From the NCBI GenBank assembly GCA_937982665.1, contig CALJLD010000201.1, positions 1-21,602 of the forward strand: a stretch of 21,602 nucleotides of DNA, given 5' to 3'. Numbering within the stretch: the first letter of the stretch is position 1; each line of letters begins with the position of its first letter. This DNA comes from an uncultured Planctomycetales bacterium (lineage in GTDB: Bacteria; Planctomycetota; Planctomycetia; Pirellulales; S012-138). Positions 1 through 7,675 of the stretch are shown here, piece by piece. The notes beneath the pieces are model-generated. The model was not told the origin of the DNA, ran no database searches, and saw only the letters and a list, made by a program, of their open reading frames with translations. The translations under genes were made by a program, and so were the position numbers.

Positions 1-678
1 GATGTGGAGATCGCCTGCGGCGGGACTTTGGCTCAGCTGGCCCGCCAGGGTTATCGCGTTGGCATCATCGACTTGACCGATGGCGAGCCGACGCCTGGTT
101 CCCCTGGTCCTGATGTTCGCTTGCAGGAAGCTCAAGCCGCTGCTCAAGTGTTGGGCGTCGACGTTCGCAAGACGCTCGATCTTCCCAATCGCAAGTTGTT
201 TGACAGTTACGAAGCCCGTGTCGCACTCGCCAAGGAGTTTCGTCGCTATCGGCCGCGGCTTGTCCTGGGCTTTGGCGACAAGACGCCGCTGGCTTCGCCC
301 GACCATTGGCAGGCGATGCAAATTACGGATGCGGCCGTGTTCTATTCGCGGCTGACCAAATGGGATGACGAGTTCGATAACCTGCCGCCGCACACGATCT
401 CGGCCCAATTGTATTACTCGTTGGCGTTTTATTCGCTTAAATTGCCTGCGGGCGCCGGGCATTTTGTTGCGGACATCTCTGAGACGTTAGAGACCAAGCT
501 GGAGTCCGTGCGTTGTTATCAAACACAATTCTCCGGCAAGAAGGAAAACGTCTTCAAGCGGTTTCGCTCAGTCGCGGAACATATTGGTGTGACCGCTGGC
601 TTTCAGGCAGGCGAACTCTTCATCTGCCCCAAGACAATCGGCAGCCGAGATATTGTGAAGACGGTGCTGGGGGAATGA
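1..678 (+). CDS. bshB1: Bacillithiol biosynthesis deacetylase BshB1-like (LmbE/PIG-L family), 5' partial
   Basis: The frame is open from base 1 and reads DVEIACGGTL, which is the end of the AHPDDxE-xGCGGTL zinc-binding motif at the N-terminus of LmbE/PIG-L deacetylases; about a dozen residues and the start codon therefore lie before the window. Further family signatures are DLTDGEPTPGS near residue 24 and SPDHWQA near residue 99, the second containing the later zinc-ligand histidine. The C-terminal RCYQTQF and the VTAGFQAGELF end are typical of the BshB1 subgroup, which removes the acetyl group from GlcNAc-malate in bacillithiol synthesis in the cytoplasm. Total length would be about 238 aa, normal for BshB1. 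It converges on the GNAT gene, with 47 bases between the two stop codons and no clear terminator there. A related deacetylase acting on another GlcNAc conjugate is the main alternative. Confidence 0.85.
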   Translation, partial: DVEIACGGTLAQLARQGYRVGIIDLTDGEPTPGSPGPDVRLQEAQAAAQVLGVDVRKTLDLPNRKLFDSYEARVALAKEFRRYRPRLVLGFGDKTPLASPDHWQAMQITDAAVFYSRLTKWDDEFDNLPPHTISAQLYYSLAFYSLKLPAGAGHFVADISETLETKLESVRCYQTQFSGKKENVFKRFRSVAEHIGVTAGFQAGELFICPKTIGSRDIVKTVLGE

Positions 679-725
679 CGCGAATCGATCTGTGGCGAGC
701 AATCACGAGTTCTTCTCCAAGCAAC

Positions 726-1187
726 TCACAATTCCTGCGTCATAAACACGCTATTGGGATCAAGCACGTAGTTTGCAAACGGCTGACAAACTTGAAAGCC
801 GAAGCGGGCGTAGAGTGCCCTGGCCGGGGCGAAGGCTTCCATCGAACCGGTTTCCAAGCTGATACGCTGGTAGCCTCTTTGCCGTGCCCGGTCCATGATA
901 TGCCGCAAGATGGCCGAAGCGACTCCGCGACGAAGGAAGTGCGGAGTTGTCCGCATTGACTTGATCTCGCCGTGTGCTGGGTCAAGTTCTTTCAGCGCGC
1001 CACAGCCAGCGAGATCTTCTCCGTACCATGCGCTCCAGAAAGTGACATCCGCGGCCTGCAGTCCGGCGAGATCGAGCGCGTGCATGCTCTCTCGGGGCGA
1101 CTGCTGCGCCGTAAACTCCAAATGCTCTTGCAAGAACGCGGCAATCGCCGGGCTCGTCAAGTCGTCCTCGCGAATCTCCAGCGACAT
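726..1187 (-). CDS. Small GNAT-family N-acetyltransferase
   Basis: A single-domain acetyltransferase of about 153 aa. The GNAT acetyl-CoA signature is visible as MRTTPHFLRRGVASAIL, where RRGVAS is the Q/RxxGxG/A pyrophosphate-binding loop, followed by a helix and the RISLETGS strand; ARALYARFGF near the C-terminus is the typical last helix and strand. It resembles the YsnE/PA4534-like group; the substrate cannot be told from sequence. The start is uncertain: ATG codons at 1187 and 1193 (MAMSLEIR) are in frame and neither has a good Shine-Dalgarno; a GTG at 1208 is less likely. It is the last gene of the minus-strand set beginning at 5184, 79 bases after the Eis-like gene. Confidence 0.82.
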   Translation of the reverse strand: MSLEIREDDLTSPAIAAFLQEHLEFTAQQSPRESMHALDLAGLQAADVTFWSAWYGEDLAGCGALKELDPAHGEIKSMRTTPHFLRRGVASAILRHIMDRARQRGYQRISLETGSMEAFAPARALYARFGFQVCQPFANYVLDPNSVFMTQEL

Positions 1188-1266
1188 GGCCATCTGTCTG
1201 GCGACCACAACAACGGCGTCTCGGAGTGGATTTCGATTTCGTCACGCCAAGTCTTGCGCGGCGCGC

Positions 1267-2682
1267 TCAATACTCTAAGCCACAATACCGGGCCGGCAAC
1301 TTGGGAAAGATGTCCGTTGCTATCGCTTTGGCTCGTTCCGTCGAAGCGCGGAACCGCATGTTTTCGCCCTGTTTGGGGCGCCCCAACACCGTGCGAAGGA
1401 ACGACTCCGGCGAACACCGCAGGTAACTGCGTCCAAGGCCGGAGTTGGCAACTTTGACGCTGCGCGGTTGGAACATCAATCGTGTCGGCGCTTCGCCCGG
1501 TAACCGAATGCCCAATTCAAACGGGCGTTTGACTCCGGCATCCTTGGCACGCTGATCAAAGGTGGGAGCCAGCGAGTGCAAGAGCCCACGGTGATCAAAG
1601 AGCTTTATCAAGAGGGTTTGTGACAAGTGCTGACCGTTTTCGACTGCCGGGTCACACCCGAGCATACGGTGCGCCGGGTGATCAGCCGCAGCTTCAAACT
1701 CCAACCGGTGAAGGCTACGTTCGATAGCTTCGACACATGCCCGATGCAACAAAGCGTGCAGTACGTCCGGACGATTGTCCCGAGCCGCGACTTCGACGAT
1801 GGACTCGCCACGTAGCACAACGTACCCGGACAATTCGCTCGCACCGGAATGGCTGCGATCATGGGCAACCAACAGGCGGGCGGCGTTGCAACTGCCCACA
1901 ACCCAGCGCCAAAACGCCTCCGTCCGCTCGTACGCGGCGAAGACTCCGCGCGTTGTGGCGTGATACAACTCTTCCAGCGCGCCGTATTCCATTTGTCGCC
2001 AAGGGCGGACCTTCCAACGGCCGGAAAGCGCGCCGGCATTCGCTTCCAAAATGCCAACGAGATTCCGCGATGTCAGTTGCGTTCGCCGGATCCGGGCGAC
2101 GGGCAACCAGCCATGTTGCTCAAAAAACGCGTGCCGAGGCGTGGCCAGGATCGCCAAAGGGGTTGGGTTTTCGGCGATACGCTCTTCCGCGGCCTGCAAG
2201 AGCTTTTGGCCAAGGCCTTGTCCGCGAAGTTCCGGCAAGATGGTGATTTGACTGACACGCGTCACCGGCACCAGCGCATCACCGACGTAAGCATCTCGCC
2301 GCGATACCAACGCATGTCCCACGACACGTGTCCCCAAGCGGGCGACAATTCGGTCAGAAGGCTCGTAAAGCGGTTCTTCTAAAGATGCCGCAAAAGCCAG
2401 CGGTGAAACATCCGGCAGCACCGATTGCAGGAATCGCTGCACGCCTGGGTGGTCGCCAGCGTCACCACGCGAAACGATTGCGCTGGGGACATTGGCCGAT
2501 ATTGGCAAGGTGTCCGCAGGCAAGGCCGGATAGGCCGTGCTGAGATGCGGAGCGACAACATCCGCAGTAATAAAGCTCTTGGAACTTTGCTGCGGGGTTT
2601 GACCGATGCGAACACGGTTGGCAGATTTTGCGCTGCGCTTCTTACGCGCGCCACGTTTCGCCGTCGCACGAGAGACTGGCAT
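1267..2682 (-). CDS. Eis-like protein: GNAT acetyltransferase with second GNAT-like and SCP2-like domains
   Basis: A 471-aa protein. Residues 1-35 form a basic, low-complexity tail rich in Lys, Arg, Ala and Ser. Residues about 65-200 are a GNAT domain with the acetyl-CoA loop RGQGLG at 153-158 (strand ITILPEL before it) and the ATPRHAFFEQHGW closing element. Residues about 225-360 look like a degenerate second GNAT fold, and 365-471 resemble the SCP2-like domain of the Eis family (CSPESFLRTVLGR, ending in PARYCGLEY). Eis-type enzymes acetylate amines, including aminoglycosides and lysines; the substrate here is unknown. The ATG at 2682 is chosen because GGAGGG lies 9 bases upstream; a longer reading frame to 2853 would run into the preceding gene. 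The gap to the BshC-like stop codon is 49 bases, consistent with one operon. Confidence 0.75.
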   Translation of the reverse strand: MPVSRATAKRGARKKRSAKSANRVRIGQTPQQSSKSFITADVVAPHLSTAYPALPADTLPISANVPSAIVSRGDAGDHPGVQRFLQSVLPDVSPLAFAASLEEPLYEPSDRIVARLGTRVVGHALVSRRDAYVGDALVPVTRVSQITILPELRGQGLGQKLLQAAEERIAENPTPLAILATPRHAFFEQHGWLPVARIRRTQLTSRNLVGILEANAGALSGRWKVRPWRQMEYGALEELYHATTRGVFAAYERTEAFWRWVVGSCNAARLLVAHDRSHSGASELSGYVVLRGESIVEVAARDNRPDVLHALLHRACVEAIERSLHRLEFEAAADHPAHRMLGCDPAVENGQHLSQTLLIKLFDHRGLLHSLAPTFDQRAKDAGVKRPFELGIRLPGEAPTRLMFQPRSVKVANSGLGRSYLRCSPESFLRTVLGRPKQGENMRFRASTERAKAIATDIFPKLPARYCGLEY

Positions 2683-2731
2683 CCTCCATGACCCTCCGTA
2701 GGTGAATTCGTTCCCTCGAATGCTAGATACT

Positions 2732-4405
2732 CTAAGGTTCGTTTGGCCGAATTGCCAGCAGAAATCCGCGAATGTTGTCAAGAGGAAATAGGCAAAATGA
2801 AAACTCTCGACTGCGCAGCAGAGCTTGAGCGCGGGCTTCGATTCGCGCCTCATTCAACAACTGTTCAACGCGAATTCGCTTCGCCGCAATAAACTGGTGA
2901 AGCTGGGCGTTAATCTGGCGAAAGCGGTGAAACCTGCTGCGGCTTTCTGGTCCGCGCGCGACAGTTTGTTGAGCCAAGCCGCGCTTTTCCGCAAGCAGTT
3001 GTTGGACGTCCGTTCGCTCTCTTTCTGCCTGTCCTATATGACGCTCCGGTTTAAATTCCAGTTCCCGCATTTGTTGTTCGAGCGCGGCGATTGAGCTTTC
3101 GTCCGCAAGTTGTTCAACGTTGCTGATTGGCAATCTCAAGGTTGCTGAGACTGTGAGGAACCCGGGCGGCTCATACTCGAAGAAGCGGCGGATGATCTCG
3201 TCATTGAGTTGATCGTACTTCGCGCCGCCAATGCCATGCAGAAACAGATCGGATAGCGCGAGCCGCGTCCACATGGTGGTGGCCAAGGCTTTCGTACGAA
3301 GTTTGACGCCGCGTTCGGACAAGTCTGCGAGTGCTTGAATGACCGCTTCCGCGTTGTGGTCGCTCCCGCAAGACATGGGAATGCGGGCCTGAAAGTTATC
3401 GCGATCCGAGAGGATGACCTCGCTCGCGCCGGGTTTCACAAACAAAGAACGGCGAATGGGCTGTTCCGCAGACCAGACCCAAAACGGCGTCTCGATCCAA
3501 CCATTGTCAATCTGCAGATTGGCCACCGGGTGGGCCTGGCTCCGCACTCTGTTGATCTGGCGATACAGTTCCAAAGCTTCGTTATGAGCCGAGACAAATT
3601 CCGCAGCCTTGCAAAGCAAATGAGCGACAAACCGCCGAAACGAGGATGTCTCGCAAACCTGGCTTTGCGGCAACTCCAAGGAATTCAGGCCCAGCTGCTC
3701 TTCCAGCAAGTGCCGTGACTGCGAGAGCGCCGCGCCGAGGTTGTTTGTTTGCCTTGCCCTTTCGATAACAAGTGGCCACAACTCCTTGATCAAAGGATTG
3801 CCGACAAGTGGCGCCAAGCACTCGGCAGCCAGATCGCCAAAAGCGGCCAACCGATCAGGATTGATAATCGTGCGCTCTTCAAACGGCACCAGGGACTCGG
3901 ACGGATCGTCCAGTGGCAAGTGCCTGACAATCGGGCGATCAACGCTTCCACTTGGCACACTGATGTTTGTCGTTTTGGCGTCATCAGTATCGATTACTAG
4001 ATTGATCGCGGTCGCCTGATGAGCCCGAGCCAGATCGGCAAGGGCAAAGTTCTTGTACCAGACGCCAGGATGGAAGAGCTCTGGCTGATGCCCGGCGGCA
4101 ATCACTCGGCCGCTTTGTTCTGGCGAAGCCGACACCGGGCGATAACTGCCGGTGTACGCCACCGCGGCGGAAAGAACTTCCTTGCGCGCTTGCTGGGCGA
4201 GTTCCGGCAACGGCATGCCAAAAATCTTGCACGACGCGGTCGCAAGATTGGTCTCGTTGTCGGCAAGGATTCTTCCAACGCAAGCGAACGGCGGCACAAC
4301 CAGCGCTTCGCCATCATTGGCAGGAGCACGGAGCCGGTTATAGCGCAGCCCGGCTGACTCGGAACTATCGATCTTGATTTCTTCGATGCAATCCGGCGCC
4401 GTCAT
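2732..4405 (-). CDS. Divergent BshC-like protein (putative bacillithiol cysteine-adding enzyme family)
   Basis: A 557-aa protein close in length to BshC (about 540 aa). By eye it shares the BshC landmarks: AAGHQPELFHPGVWYKN at about 103-119 matches the GGQQxGLLTGPLYTxxK element, NLVIDTDDAK at 135-144 sits where BshC has VFWxxxEDHD, a later KALATTMWTRLALSDLFLHGIGGAKYD segment matches the RPLxQxxLxPTxAxIxGPGExxYW region, and a C-terminal charged coiled coil is followed by a REFSFCLFPLDN ending. BshC adds cysteine to GlcN-malate as the last bacillithiol step. The EDHD motif is altered, so activity is uncertain. The start ATG at 4405 overlaps the TGA of the glycosyltransferase gene (ATGA), indicating translational coupling. 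An uncharacterised relative of BshC with a different substrate is possible. Confidence 0.62.
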   Translation of the reverse strand: MTAPDCIEEIKIDSSESAGLRYNRLRAPANDGEALVVPPFACVGRILADNETNLATASCKIFGMPLPELAQQARKEVLSAAVAYTGSYRPVSASPEQSGRVIAAGHQPELFHPGVWYKNFALADLARAHQATAINLVIDTDDAKTTNISVPSGSVDRPIVRHLPLDDPSESLVPFEERTIINPDRLAAFGDLAAECLAPLVGNPLIKELWPLVIERARQTNNLGAALSQSRHLLEEQLGLNSLELPQSQVCETSSFRRFVAHLLCKAAEFVSAHNEALELYRQINRVRSQAHPVANLQIDNGWIETPFWVWSAEQPIRRSLFVKPGASEVILSDRDNFQARIPMSCGSDHNAEAVIQALADLSERGVKLRTKALATTMWTRLALSDLFLHGIGGAKYDQLNDEIIRRFFEYEPPGFLTVSATLRLPISNVEQLADESSIAALEQQMRELEFKPERHIGQAERERTDVQQLLAEKRGLAQQTVARGPESRSRFHRFRQINAQLHQFIAAKRIRVEQLLNEARIEARAQALLRSREFSFCLFPLDNIRGFLLAIRPNEP

Positions 4406-5184
4406 TCGCACGAATCTCCGCACAGCGTCGAGCGACCTTCCTCACACAATTCGGCATCATCCGAGTGAGCGGCAACTTCGTCCAAGGCTTTGCGGATGAC
4501 CTTTCGATAGTAGCACAACCGGCTCGCGGCATCGTCCAGCGCGCCGCCGAATGAGCGTTTTTCTTCCAGGTAGATCAGCGGAACCGGCAACTCCCGCACA
4601 CGTTGCCCCGCGGCGACGGCTTTGATCCACAATTCCAGCGGCATTCCGTAACCAGGCTCAGTGACATTCAGATTTGCCAACGAGGAAACGCGATAGGCCT
4701 TAAAGCCGCAGAACGCGTCCGTCAGCCGCAAGTTGAGCAGTTCATTGAGCTCTTGCGTAATGATGCGATTGATTCGGCGGCGCTCCTCCGGCGCGGCCGC
4801 GTCATCGGCAACTTGCAGATAACGGCTGCCGGAAATGATGTCCGCGTGGCCGCGATTGATCGCTTCGACAAATCGCGGGATCAGCTGCGGCTCGTGCTGG
4901 CCATCGCAATCGATGGTGACCAACGTGTCGTATCCTCGGCAAGCGGCATATTGAAAAGCGGTCACAAGCGCCGCGCCGTAGCCACGGTTGGCTTCGTGGC
5001 GAATCGTTTGCACGCTCGCCATTTCGGCCAGGACTTCCGTGGTGCCGTCAGTGGATCCGTCATCGACAACAAGAATGTTGGGGCTGAAACGCGCGACTTG
5101 CTCAAGAACCTCGCGCACATGCGCAACCTCGTTATAGACGGGAAGCGCTGTAAGGAACTTGGGGGAAGTTGGGGTGTCTGACAT
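4402..5184 (-). CDS. Family 2 glycosyltransferase (dolichyl/polyprenyl-phosphate sugar synthase-like)
   Basis: A 260-aa GT-A fold enzyme. ALPVYNE (13-19), ILVVDDGSTDGT (37-48) and the DxD-bearing TIDCDGQHEPQLIP (90-103) are the nucleotide-sugar and metal-binding motifs of GT2; ISGSRY (117-122) and TDAFCGFKAYR (155-165) follow in the order seen in DPM1-like synthases. No transmembrane segment is apparent, so it is probably cytosolic or membrane-peripheral. Family members transfer a sugar from UDP or GDP to polyprenyl phosphate, but many act on other acceptors. The C-terminal tail is acidic and Cys-rich (ELCEEG...CGDSCE). ATG at 5184 is the first in frame; no strong Shine-Dalgarno is seen. It is the first gene of the minus-strand operon and overlaps the next gene by 4 bases. 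Confidence 0.88.
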   Translation of the reverse strand: MSDTPTSPKFLTALPVYNEVAHVREVLEQVARFSPNILVVDDGSTDGTTEVLAEMASVQTIRHEANRGYGAALVTAFQYAACRGYDTLVTIDCDGQHEPQLIPRFVEAINRGHADIISGSRYLQVADDAAAPEERRRINRIITQELNELLNLRLTDAFCGFKAYRVSSLANLNVTEPGYGMPLELWIKAVAAGQRVRELPVPLIYLEEKRSFGGALDDAASRLCYYRKVIRKALDEVAAHSDDAELCEEGRSTLCGDSCE

Positions 5185-5223
5185 CGATGATTTGCAGGGA
5201 ACTTTGAATGCGTTGGGTGTCCC

Positions 5224-5243
5224 GCATCCTAACTTGCGGATGC
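5224..5243 (-). repeat. Leader inverted repeat (6-bp stem, 8-base loop)
   Basis: GCATCC at 5224-5229 is the reverse complement of GGATGC at 5238-5243, separated by 8 bases. It falls in the predicted 5' leader of the glycosyltransferase operon, so it could be an mRNA hairpin or an operator. Nothing else in the sequence decides between them. The rest of the 5185-5474 divergent spacer holds two weak hairpins (5374-5389 and 5391-5405) and no gene. Confidence 0.3.
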
Positions 5244-5253
5244 CGAGCGGACC

Positions 5254-5281
5254 ATTCTATGAAGGCAAGTTTCGCCGTCAA
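5254..5281 (-). promoter_or_regulatory. Sigma70-type promoter of the glycosyltransferase operon
   Basis: On the minus strand TTGACG (5281-5276) is followed after 16 bases by TAGAAT (5259-5254), five of six matches to each consensus hexamer. Transcription would start near 5247, leaving an untranslated leader of about 63 bases before the ATG at 5184. The leader contains the inverted repeat GCATCC/GGATGC at 5224-5243. Confidence 0.55.
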
Positions 5282-5474
5282 AGAATGTGCGAGAAGTCTG
5301 ATTTGGCAACGACTTACGGCAACCGGACACTTCGAAAAGTTCGCTGGCTGAGAAGCCCAAAGCAGAAAAATCCTGCCTCTTTCCAGGCATGTACACGTCT
5401 TGTACTAAGGAATAGCCTGCGCGGAGTTGGTCATGCGCTGCACGGAAAACATACTCGCACGAGCTTTAACAAAC

Positions 5475-5831
5475 ATGGACACCATTCTCAAGCGATTTGA
5501 AGAACCCGATGAGCTGCGGCAAATGCCTTTGGGCAAGTTTGAAATCGTCAAGCTGGGTGGTTTGACGATTGGTCGCGCGACATATCAACCCGGATGGAAA
5601 TGGTCAGAGCACGTCTCGCCCGAGGTTGGCGCTGCGCTCTGTGATGTGGAACACGTTGGATATGTGTTGGCAGGCAAAGCCGCCGTGTCCTATGAAGATG
5701 GGCAAACCGTGGAACTGAGCGCGGGCGAATTGTTCTACGTACCGCCGATCCCCCATGACAGTTGGGTGATCGGCGATGAACAGTACGTATCGCTGCACTT
5801 TCTGGGCGCCAACAAATACGCCAAAGGCTGA
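5475..5831 (+). CDS. Small cupin-domain protein
   Basis: A 118-aa single-domain cupin. The first cupin motif is spread over PGWKWSEHVSP...CDVEHVGYVLAGKAAVSYEDG (about residues 39-77), with histidines that may bind a metal, and the second is SAGELFYVPPIPHDSWVIGDE (about 82-102). Small cupins of this kind act as sugar or polyketide isomerases, dioxygenases or ligand sensors, and the sequence does not say which. ATG at 5475 begins MDTILKRF; in-frame codons upstream read as non-conserved sequence. The Shine-Dalgarno is weak. The gene stands alone on the plus strand, with its stop codon 14 bases from the convergent stop of the beta-lactamase-fold gene. Confidence 0.78.
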   Translation: MDTILKRFEEPDELRQMPLGKFEIVKLGGLTIGRATYQPGWKWSEHVSPEVGAALCDVEHVGYVLAGKAAVSYEDGQTVELSAGELFYVPPIPHDSWVIGDEQYVSLHFLGANKYAKG

Positions 5832-5845
5832 GTCGGATTTGTCGC

Positions 5846-7192
5846 TTAGTCGTCTCGCTTCTTTGGCGTGACGGAGAGCTCCATTTCCTGGCCATCTCGC
5901 CTGACTTTGAACTTGATGACCTTGCCTTCGGCCAGGTATTCCCGCAGGACGGCCGAGATATTTTGTCCCAGTTCCACGCCTCCGGCTGAGAGCAGCACGT
6001 CGCCCGATTTCAAGCCGCTGGCTTCCGCTGCGCTGCCGGGCACCACTTCCTGAATGATGACACCTTCTGGACCAACGGACATGCTGATGCCCAGGCTGTA
6101 GGGCGGCGGCGGATTGACCAATGCGTTCAGTTGCTGGGCCATTTCGTTGAACGCCTGTCGTTCCTCTTGCGAACTCATTGAGTTGGAGATCAGCAGGAAC
6201 AAAGATTCCGGGTTGTGCGAATGGCAGAACTCAAAACCAAACATATCGCCATCGGATGAGACGCCGGACATAGCGAGGAATTGCTCGGTTGATTCTGCCG
6301 AGAGGATCTTGCCGCTGCGGATGGCGATTTCCCAACGATGGATGTCCGGCATTGTGGCCACCTGGCCGCCGCTTCCCATGACCAGCCACGACGTCTGGCC
6401 CCAGTGCGGCGGAGAATTCGGATCGCTCGAATCGCGATATCCGTAGCCAACGGCCACGCGTTCTTCCGGCAGTTCCTCGCCAAAGAAGCCCGTGTCTTTC
6501 ATGCCGGCTGGCTCAAACAGGTGCTCTCGCGTGAACTCCGCATAGGTTTGGCCGCTTTGGATTTCCACAATGGCCGCAAGCAATCCCCAGGCGGAATGCG
6601 AATGCGCGCTCCCTTCGCCCGGCTTGAACAGCAATGTTTGGGCAAAGATGCGGCGGACGGCTTCATCACGGTCAATGTAGGTGTGATCCGGGTTTTCATC
6701 CGTGGGGATGTCATGAAAGTCCGGCAAGCCTGAGCCGCCGGTCATCAGATGGCGGATGGTGATCGCCTGTTTGTCTTCCGGCACATTTTCAAAGAACCGC
6801 GTGATAGGATCATTCAGGTCCAGCTTGCCACGATCTTTGAGCAGCAAGATCGCCGCGTGCGTGAAATCGATGGGGCAAGAACCAATCGCGAAGATGGTAT
6901 CGGCCGTGTTGTCGATGTTCTTCTCTCGGTTTGCCTTGCCATAGCCGGCACTGAGGACGATCTCTCCGTTGCGGGTGACGAGAATTGCGCCGTCCAAGCC
7001 ATTCTGCTCATAGAACTGGCTGACGCGGCTTTCCAGGTTCTCCCAAGTTAGTTTCTCCGGCTGCTGATCTTGATCCGCGGGAGCCGATTGCCGGTCAACA
7101 GTGGACTGCTGTGTATGGGCGGGCAACACAAGCGAAAGCAGAATCAGGCAACTTCCGGCGACGTGCCTGAACGGCGAAAGGGACTTGGTCAT
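5846..7192 (-). CDS. Secreted beta-lactamase-fold (serine hydrolase family) protein with PDZ domain, catalytic motifs degenerate
   Basis: A 448-aa protein with an N-terminal signal peptide (basic start, hydrophobic SCLILLSLVLPAHT at about 14-27). Residues 47-345 follow the class C beta-lactamase/AmpC-like fold: GAILVTRNGEIVLSAGYG, then FAIGSCPIDFTHAAILLLKDRGKLDLNDPI, ITIRHLMTGGSGLPD and GGQVATMPDIHRW. The nucleophile motif SxxK reads S105-C-P-I108, so its lysine is missing, and the YxN motif reads H197-S-H199. The usual HxG motif near 320 is also unclear. Residues 365-448 are a PDZ domain (VVPGSAAEASGLKSGDVLLSAGG). The protein probably acts outside the cytoplasm, perhaps as a binding rather than hydrolytic protein. 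ATG at 7192 has AAGGA 7 bases upstream. An unrelated alternative is unlikely because both sides of each lost motif still align. Confidence 0.85.
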   Translation of the reverse strand: MTKSLSPFRHVAGSCLILLSLVLPAHTQQSTVDRQSAPADQDQQPEKLTWENLESRVSQFYEQNGLDGAILVTRNGEIVLSAGYGKANREKNIDNTADTIFAIGSCPIDFTHAAILLLKDRGKLDLNDPITRFFENVPEDKQAITIRHLMTGGSGLPDFHDIPTDENPDHTYIDRDEAVRRIFAQTLLFKPGEGSAHSHSAWGLLAAIVEIQSGQTYAEFTREHLFEPAGMKDTGFFGEELPEERVAVGYGYRDSSDPNSPPHWGQTSWLVMGSGGQVATMPDIHRWEIAIRSGKILSAESTEQFLAMSGVSSDGDMFGFEFCHSHNPESLFLLISNSMSSQEERQAFNEMAQQLNALVNPPPPYSLGISMSVGPEGVIIQEVVPGSAAEASGLKSGDVLLSAGGVELGQNISAVLREYLAEGKVIKFKVRRDGQEMELSVTPKKRDD

Positions 7193-7290
7193 GGGTCTTT
7201 CCTTGGGAGATTGCGGGCGAATGGTGATCTCGACATGAGAGCAAGCCAACCACCAAAGAGCGGTGGGACCGGGAAGCCTGCCATTGAAAG

Positions 7291-7300
7291 ATTGTATCAC
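7291..7300 (-). promoter_or_regulatory. Possible extended -10 promoter for the beta-lactamase-fold gene
   Basis: The minus strand reads TGATACAATC, an extended -10 (TGnTACAAT, with TACAAT at 7296-7291 matching five of six bases). No convincing -35 lies 16-18 bases upstream, as is common for extended -10 promoters. The start would be near 7284, about 90 bases before the ATG at 7192. Confidence 0.35.
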
Positions 7301-7447
7301 CAGAGGGAGCGGTTACTGCCGCTGGGTGTTTGTTCCGAATCGGAGGATCTTTGTGGGGAGTTCGACGTAACGACATGAATCTTGCTTTGGCGCGGGATTT
7401 GATTGCTGTTTTGGGGCAAGATTGGGCCAACTGGGGGTTCGCACGAG

Positions 7448-7479
7448 CAGCAAAGGCCGCTATTTGCGGGGTTTTGCTG
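7448..7479. repeat. Bipartite inverted repeat (predicted hairpin)
   Basis: CAGCAAA (7448-7454) pairs with TTTGCTG (7473-7479), and inside it CCGC (7457-7460) pairs with GCGG (7466-7469) around the loop TATTT. The two stems are separated by a small internal loop. No T-run follows on either strand, so it does not look like an intrinsic terminator. A structured RNA or DNA element is possible. Confidence 0.45.
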
Positions 7480-7517
7480 TGAAAAGTGTTCCTTTTGTGC
7501 ATGGATAATCGTTGTAC

Positions 7518-7643
7518 GAAACCATTCTCGACGCGTTGGAAACCTTTCCGGACGCGTCCGAAATCTTTCACTATGCACCGGGAACCTTTCCAGATGCGCT
7601 GGGAATGGTTTCCGAAGCAGCGAAAACCGTTTCCATTGACCAA
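7518..7643. repeat. Tandem array of six degenerate 21-bp repeats
   Basis: Units begin at 7518, 7539, 7560, 7581, 7602 and 7623, an exact 21-base period. The consensus begins GGAAACCTTTCC and continues with a variable GAYGCGYYS-like half; one unit contains the perfect palindrome CGGACGCGTCCG (7549-7560). Read as protein, the period gives heptads such as ETFPDAS and GTFPDAL on the plus strand and ERFPTRR-like heptads on the minus strand, in several frames at once. Because no frame has a credible start or conserved flanks, the array is called a DNA repeat and not a gene. Degeneracy suggests an old array rather than a recent expansion. Confidence 0.8.
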
Positions 7644-7675
7644 CTTCCGGGCGTTCGAAGCGATCCGCTGCAGGT

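Noticed and set aside
2683..2853. 57-residue N-terminal extension of the Eis-like protein
   Set aside because: It would overlap the end of the BshC-like gene, while ATG 2682 has a well-spaced GGAGGG.
5427..5474. N-terminal extension of the cupin protein from ATG 5427
   Set aside because: The added residues are not cupin-like, and the ATG at 5475 begins the part that looks conserved.
7518..7643. Possible CRISPR array
   Set aside because: The units are contiguous 21-bp tandem copies with no unique spacers of constant length and no cas genes nearby.
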